In this document: positions 60,768 to 64,000 of the stretch, in pieces
How positions within the stretch are numbered: position 1 is the stretch's first letter
Layout of the letters: each line of letters starts with the position of its first letter
Assembly (NCBI GenBank): GCA_910576895.1
Contig: CAJTJZ010000003.1
Span: 59,999-123,998 of the forward strand
Direction of reading: 5' to 3'
Length of the DNA: 64,000 nucleotides
From: an uncultured Lachnospiraceae bacterium
GTDB taxonomy: Bacteria; Bacillota; Clostridia; Lachnospirales; Lachnospiraceae
Position numbers and translations under genes: made by a program
Notes under the pieces: model-generated
Seen by the model: only the letters and a program-made list of their open reading frames with translations
Databases searched by the model: none
Told to the model about the DNA's origin: nothing

Positions 60768-62723
60768 ATGGGAAAATATCAAACATTAGCAAAAGAGATC
60801 GTGAAAAATGTTGGTGGCAAAGATAATGTAATCGGGCTTATTCATTGTATTACAAGGCTTCGTTTTACATTGAAGGATGAAAGTATTGCAAGGGATCAAG
60901 TATTGAAGGATATGGAAGGTGTTGTAACCGTTATGAAAAGTGGCGGACAATATCAAGTAGTTATCGGAAACCATGTACCAGAGGTATTTGAAGATGTGAT
61001 GCAATTGCTTGATTTAAAAGAAGAAACAAATGCATCTGAAAGTAAAAAATCTGAAAAAATTTTGGATAGAGCGATTGATATGGTATCCGGAATTTTTCAA
61101 CCAATTCTTAGCATTATGGCAGCTTGTGGTATGTTAAAAGGATTAAATACACTGCTTGTAACGCTTGAGCTTTATAGTGCAGATTGTGGCGGTTATTTCA
61201 TTATTAATGCGGCAGGAGATGCATTATTTACCTTTTTACCATTATTTCTAGGATATACAGCAGCGAAAAAATTTCAGTTAAAGCCAATGCTTGGACTCGC
61301 AGTTGGAGCTGCTATGTGCTATCCGGGGATACAGGCAGGAACTTTATCAGCAGGAGCAGAACCGTTATATTATCTATTGGATAATACGATGTTCCGATCA
61401 CCAGTATATATTGATTTTTTTGGGATTCCAATTATTTCCGTAGATTATACTGGAACAGTGATACCAGTAATTCTTGCTGTATGGTTTGCATCAAAATGTG
61501 AAAAATTATTTAGTAAATTTATACCAGATTTAGTGAAGTTTTTCTTTGTTCCTATGTTGACATTACTTGTAGCAATTCCAGTGTCTGTAATATTTTTAGG
61601 GCCAGCCGCAACGTTTGGTTCTACATTGATTTCAGAATTTACACTGGCAATTCGGAACATCAGTCCAATGATAGCAGGGGGAATTGTAGGACTAACTTGG
61701 CAGATATTAGTTATTTTTGGTATGCATTGGGGCTTTATACCAGTTTATATCAATAATGTACAGACACTAGGATATGATAATGTGATGATGCCATTCTTTG
61801 CTTGTACATTTGCAACTTCAGCAGTAGTTCTTGCGATTTTTTTCAAAACAAAAGACAAAAAATTAAAAGAGATGGCAATTCCAAATTTTATTTCTGGAAT
61901 TTTTGGTGTAACAGAGCCAGCAATCTATGGTATTTTACTGCCTTTAAAGAAGCCTTTTATGATTAGTTGTATTGCAGGAGGTATTGGAGGTGCTTTTTAT
62001 GGATTTTGCAATTTTAGAAAATTTATTTTAGGTGGTATGGGAATATTTGAATTACCAAATATGATGAATCCAGATGGAAGTATGGGAAATATTTTAGTAG
62101 CATTTGCAGGAATTGCTATTTCAATGGTAGCTGGTTTTGTACTTACAATGATTTTCTATAAAGAGAAAGATATTGCAGAAGAAACAGATAAAGCAACAGA
62201 AAAAGAAATAGAAAAAGCAACAGAACAGATAGAAAAACAGGAAAATGGTACAGTAGGAGAGATTAAGATTTATAGTCCTCTAAAGGGAAAAACAATAAAA
62301 TTGGAAGATGTGGAAGATGAGGCTTTTTCATCAGGAATGCTTGGAAAAGGAATGGCTATTTTACCAGAAGATGGTGTATTATATGCACCTATGGATGGAA
62401 CAATATCGGTATTTTTTCCAACAGGTCATGCAATTGGTATGACAGGAGATAACGGAGTTGAATTACTGATGCATGTAGGAATGGATACAGTACAGTTAGA
62501 AGGAAAAGGATTTCAACCTTTTGTAGCGGAAGGTGATAAAGTAAAAAAAGGACAAAAACTTTTAGAATTTGATAGAAAACTAATAAAAGAAGCAGGATAT
62601 TCATTAGTGACACCTATTTTAGTAACCAATGTTGAAGAAATTGGAAGGGTAGTCCCTGCTATAGAAGATGCAAAGCAGATACAAATAGGAGAAGAATTGA
62701 TTACAGTAGAAATGGAGATATAA
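60768..62723 (+). CDS. PTS beta-glucoside transporter subunit IIBCA
   Basis: The 651-residue protein has the full EIIB-EIIC-EIIA order of the beta-glucoside (BglF/BglP) family: EIIB with phosphorylated C27 (LIHCITRLRF), the membrane EIIC (about 105-460), a charged linker, and EIIA with H554 and H569 (PTGHAIGM; LLMHVGMDTV). It imports and phosphorylates beta-glucosides such as cellobiose, arbutin or salicin. The following GH1 enzyme hydrolyses the product. AAGGAGG precedes the ATG. Confidence 0.95.
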   Translation: MGKYQTLAKEIVKNVGGKDNVIGLIHCITRLRFTLKDESIARDQVLKDMEGVVTVMKSGGQYQVVIGNHVPEVFEDVMQLLDLKEETNASESKKSEKILDRAIDMVSGIFQPILSIMAACGMLKGLNTLLVTLELYSADCGGYFIINAAGDALFTFLPLFLGYTAAKKFQLKPMLGLAVGAAMCYPGIQAGTLSAGAEPLYYLLDNTMFRSPVYIDFFGIPIISVDYTGTVIPVILAVWFASKCEKLFSKFIPDLVKFFFVPMLTLLVAIPVSVIFLGPAATFGSTLISEFTLAIRNISPMIAGGIVGLTWQILVIFGMHWGFIPVYINNVQTLGYDNVMMPFFACTFATSAVVLAIFFKTKDKKLKEMAIPNFISGIFGVTEPAIYGILLPLKKPFMISCIAGGIGGAFYGFCNFRKFILGGMGIFELPNMMNPDGSMGNILVAFAGIAISMVAGFVLTMIFYKEKDIAEETDKATEKEIEKATEQIEKQENGTVGEIKIYSPLKGKTIKLEDVEDEAFSSGMLGKGMAILPEDGVLYAPMDGTISVFFPTGHAIGMTGDNGVELLMHVGMDTVQLEGKGFQPFVAEGDKVKKGQKLLEFDRKLIKEAGYSLVTPILVTNVEEIGRVVPAIEDAKQIQIGEELITVEMEI

Positions 62724-62781
62724 AAAGTGTTATTTGGACATAAATGGATCTTATATGGCAGAAGAAAAGGGAGGAAAAATC

Positions 62782-64000
62782 ATGAAAAAGGATTTTTTAT
62801 GGGGTGGTGCTACGGCAGCAAACCAGTGTGAAGGTGGCTGGAAAGAAGGTGGGCGAGGTATGGCAATTGTAGACGTTATTCCTCATGGTGCTGATCGTAT
62901 GCCAGTGATGAAAGGTATTTTAGATTATCAGAAATTGCCAGAAAATTCGGAATATCCTAGTAGAGAAGCGATTGATATGTATGGACATTATAAAGAAGAT
63001 ATTGCATTATTTGCAGAGATGGGATTTAAATGTTATCGTTTTTCCTTTTCATGGTCTCGAATTTTTCCTACAGGAGAGGAAATAGAGCCAAATCAAGAGG
63101 GATTACAGTTTTATGATAATTTTGTAAATGAATTATTGAAATATGGAATTGAACCAATTGTAACACTTTGTCATTTTGATGCACCTCTTGCTCTTGTAGA
63201 AAAATATGGTTCTTGGAAAAGTCGGAAGATGATAGAATTTTTTTTAAGATATTGTAAAGTAGTTTTTGAACATTTCAAAGGTAAAATTCGATATTGGATT
63301 ACTTTTAATGAAATCAATATGCTAATGCATTTGCCTTTTATGGGAGCTGGCATTTGTTTTAGACAAGGAGAGAATGAGTTACAAGTAAAGTATCAAGCGG
63401 CTCATCATGAATTAGTTGCATCGGCAATGGCAGTAAAGTTAGCTCATGAAATCAGTCCAGATTTTCAGGTAGGCTGTATGTTGGCAGCAGGAAGCGTATA
63501 TCCTTATAGTTGTAATCCAGAGGATGTTTGGGAAAGTATGAAAAAAGATAGAGAAAATTATTTTTTCATTGATGTGCAGGTTCGAGGCGAGTATCCATCC
63601 TATGCAAAAAAGTATTTAAGACAACAAAATATCCAGCTTGAAATGCAAAAAGAAGATGCAAAAATTTTGAAAGAAAATCCCGTAGATTTTATTTCTTTAT
63701 CTTATTATAATAGTCGCTGTGTACGAGCAGATGGTCAAGGAGAGATTGCTAAAGGTAATGTTTTTGCTTCAGCAAAGAATCCTTATTTGGAATGTAGCCA
63801 GTGGGGATGGCCTATTGATCCATTGGGCTTTCGTGTCACTTTAAATGCATTGTATGATCGTTACCAGAAGCCATTATTTGTAGTAGAAAATGGACTTGGT
63901 GCAGCAGATGTGCTGGAAGCAGATGAAACAATTCATGATGATTATCGGATTGCGTATTTAAGTTCTCATATTCGGGCAATGATAGCGGCAATAGAGGAAG
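62782..64000 (+). CDS. 6-phospho-beta-glucosidase, GH1 (cut by the window end)
   Basis: The first 406 codons of a GH1 enzyme are present. It starts MKKDFLWGGATAANQCEGGW after GGGAGG. The acid/base is E177 (WITFNEIN) and the nucleophile is E369 (VVENGLGAAD). The NEI in place of NEP is usual in 6-phospho-beta-glucosidases. It splits PTS-imported 6-phospho-beta-glucosides into glucose 6-phosphate and an aglycone or glucose. The gene should need about 60-70 more codons beyond 64000. Confidence 0.95.
   Translation, partial: MKKDFLWGGATAANQCEGGWKEGGRGMAIVDVIPHGADRMPVMKGILDYQKLPENSEYPSREAIDMYGHYKEDIALFAEMGFKCYRFSFSWSRIFPTGEEIEPNQEGLQFYDNFVNELLKYGIEPIVTLCHFDAPLALVEKYGSWKSRKMIEFFLRYCKVVFEHFKGKIRYWITFNEINMLMHLPFMGAGICFRQGENELQVKYQAAHHELVASAMAVKLAHEISPDFQVGCMLAAGSVYPYSCNPEDVWESMKKDRENYFFIDVQVRGEYPSYAKKYLRQQNIQLEMQKEDAKILKENPVDFISLSYYNSRCVRADGQGEIAKGNVFASAKNPYLECSQWGWPIDPLGFRVTLNALYDRYQKPLFVVENGLGAADVLEADETIHDDYRIAYLSSHIRAMIAAIEE

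Overview
The window is low-GC DNA from a spore-forming, obligately fermentative Clostridia bacterium, most likely Lachnospiraceae. This is inferred from a six-gene Rnf complex, spoIIID, a CotS-type spore coat gene, a sensory [FeFe]-hydrogenase-like protein, low-GC codon use and strong AGGAGG ribosome binding sites. I cannot name the species.

Layout. (1) 1-9.8 kb is accessory DNA: broken regulators (LytTR and WYL remnants), a cytosolic Cu/Zn-SOD-like protein, a GyrI-like protein, an acetyltransferase, a TetR/MATE efflux pair, a BlaI/BlaR1-like pair whose M56 protease gene is frameshifted twice, and an HMG-CoA-lyase-like aldolase. (2) 10-14.4 kb has an L,D-transpeptidase, a pRiA4b ORF-3-like protein and spoIIID. 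(3) 14.4-18 kb is a two-component system with its BcrA-type ABC transporter; four 11-nt direct repeats in front of the transporter look like the regulator's binding site. (4) 18-27.8 kb is accessory again: a candidate small RNA, a pair of large unrecognised membrane proteins, a broken PIN gene, an AAC(6')-like acetyltransferase bracketed by duplicated DNA, an IS200/IS605 element with tnpA and tnpB, and a small operon that ends in a tRNA-like RNA with an abnormal anticodon loop. (5) 28-33.4 kb is rnfCDGEAB, the Na+/H+-pumping ferredoxin:NAD+ oxidoreductase; rnfG needs a -1 shift at an A AAA AAG heptamer. (6) 33.4-38.9 kb has an AraC-type regulator, a FliD-like protein on the minus strand, and rpmG-secE-nusG-rplK-rplA, which is not followed by rplJL. 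(7) 39-47.6 kb has the hydrogenase/chemoreceptor chimera, two hybrid histidine kinases, the CCA-adding enzyme and a CotS-like kinase. (8) 47.7-56.2 kb has a PEGA lipoprotein, phosphohexomutase and a surface glycan cluster (DegT aminotransferase, GT14 glycosyltransferase, initiating sugar transferase, ATP-grasp/HAD fusion). (9) 56.2-57.2 kb is gene-poor and holds a GC-rich, highly structured element that looks like an RNA gene. (10) 57.2-64 kb is a carbohydrate locus: SorC regulator remnant, GH31 glucosidase/xylosidase, RpiR regulator, beta-glucoside PTS IIBCA and a 6-phospho-beta-glucosidase running off the window.

The best candidates for something undescribed are the septicolysin-like gene plus tRNA-like RNA (26.4-27.4 kb), the structured element at 56.2 kb with a partial copy at 17.9 kb, the promoter-hairpin-U-tract locus at 18.7 kb, and two genes (rnfG and the BlaR1-like gene) whose reading frames are restored by -1 shifts exactly at classical slippery heptamers. 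The frameshifts could equally be homopolymer sequencing errors.
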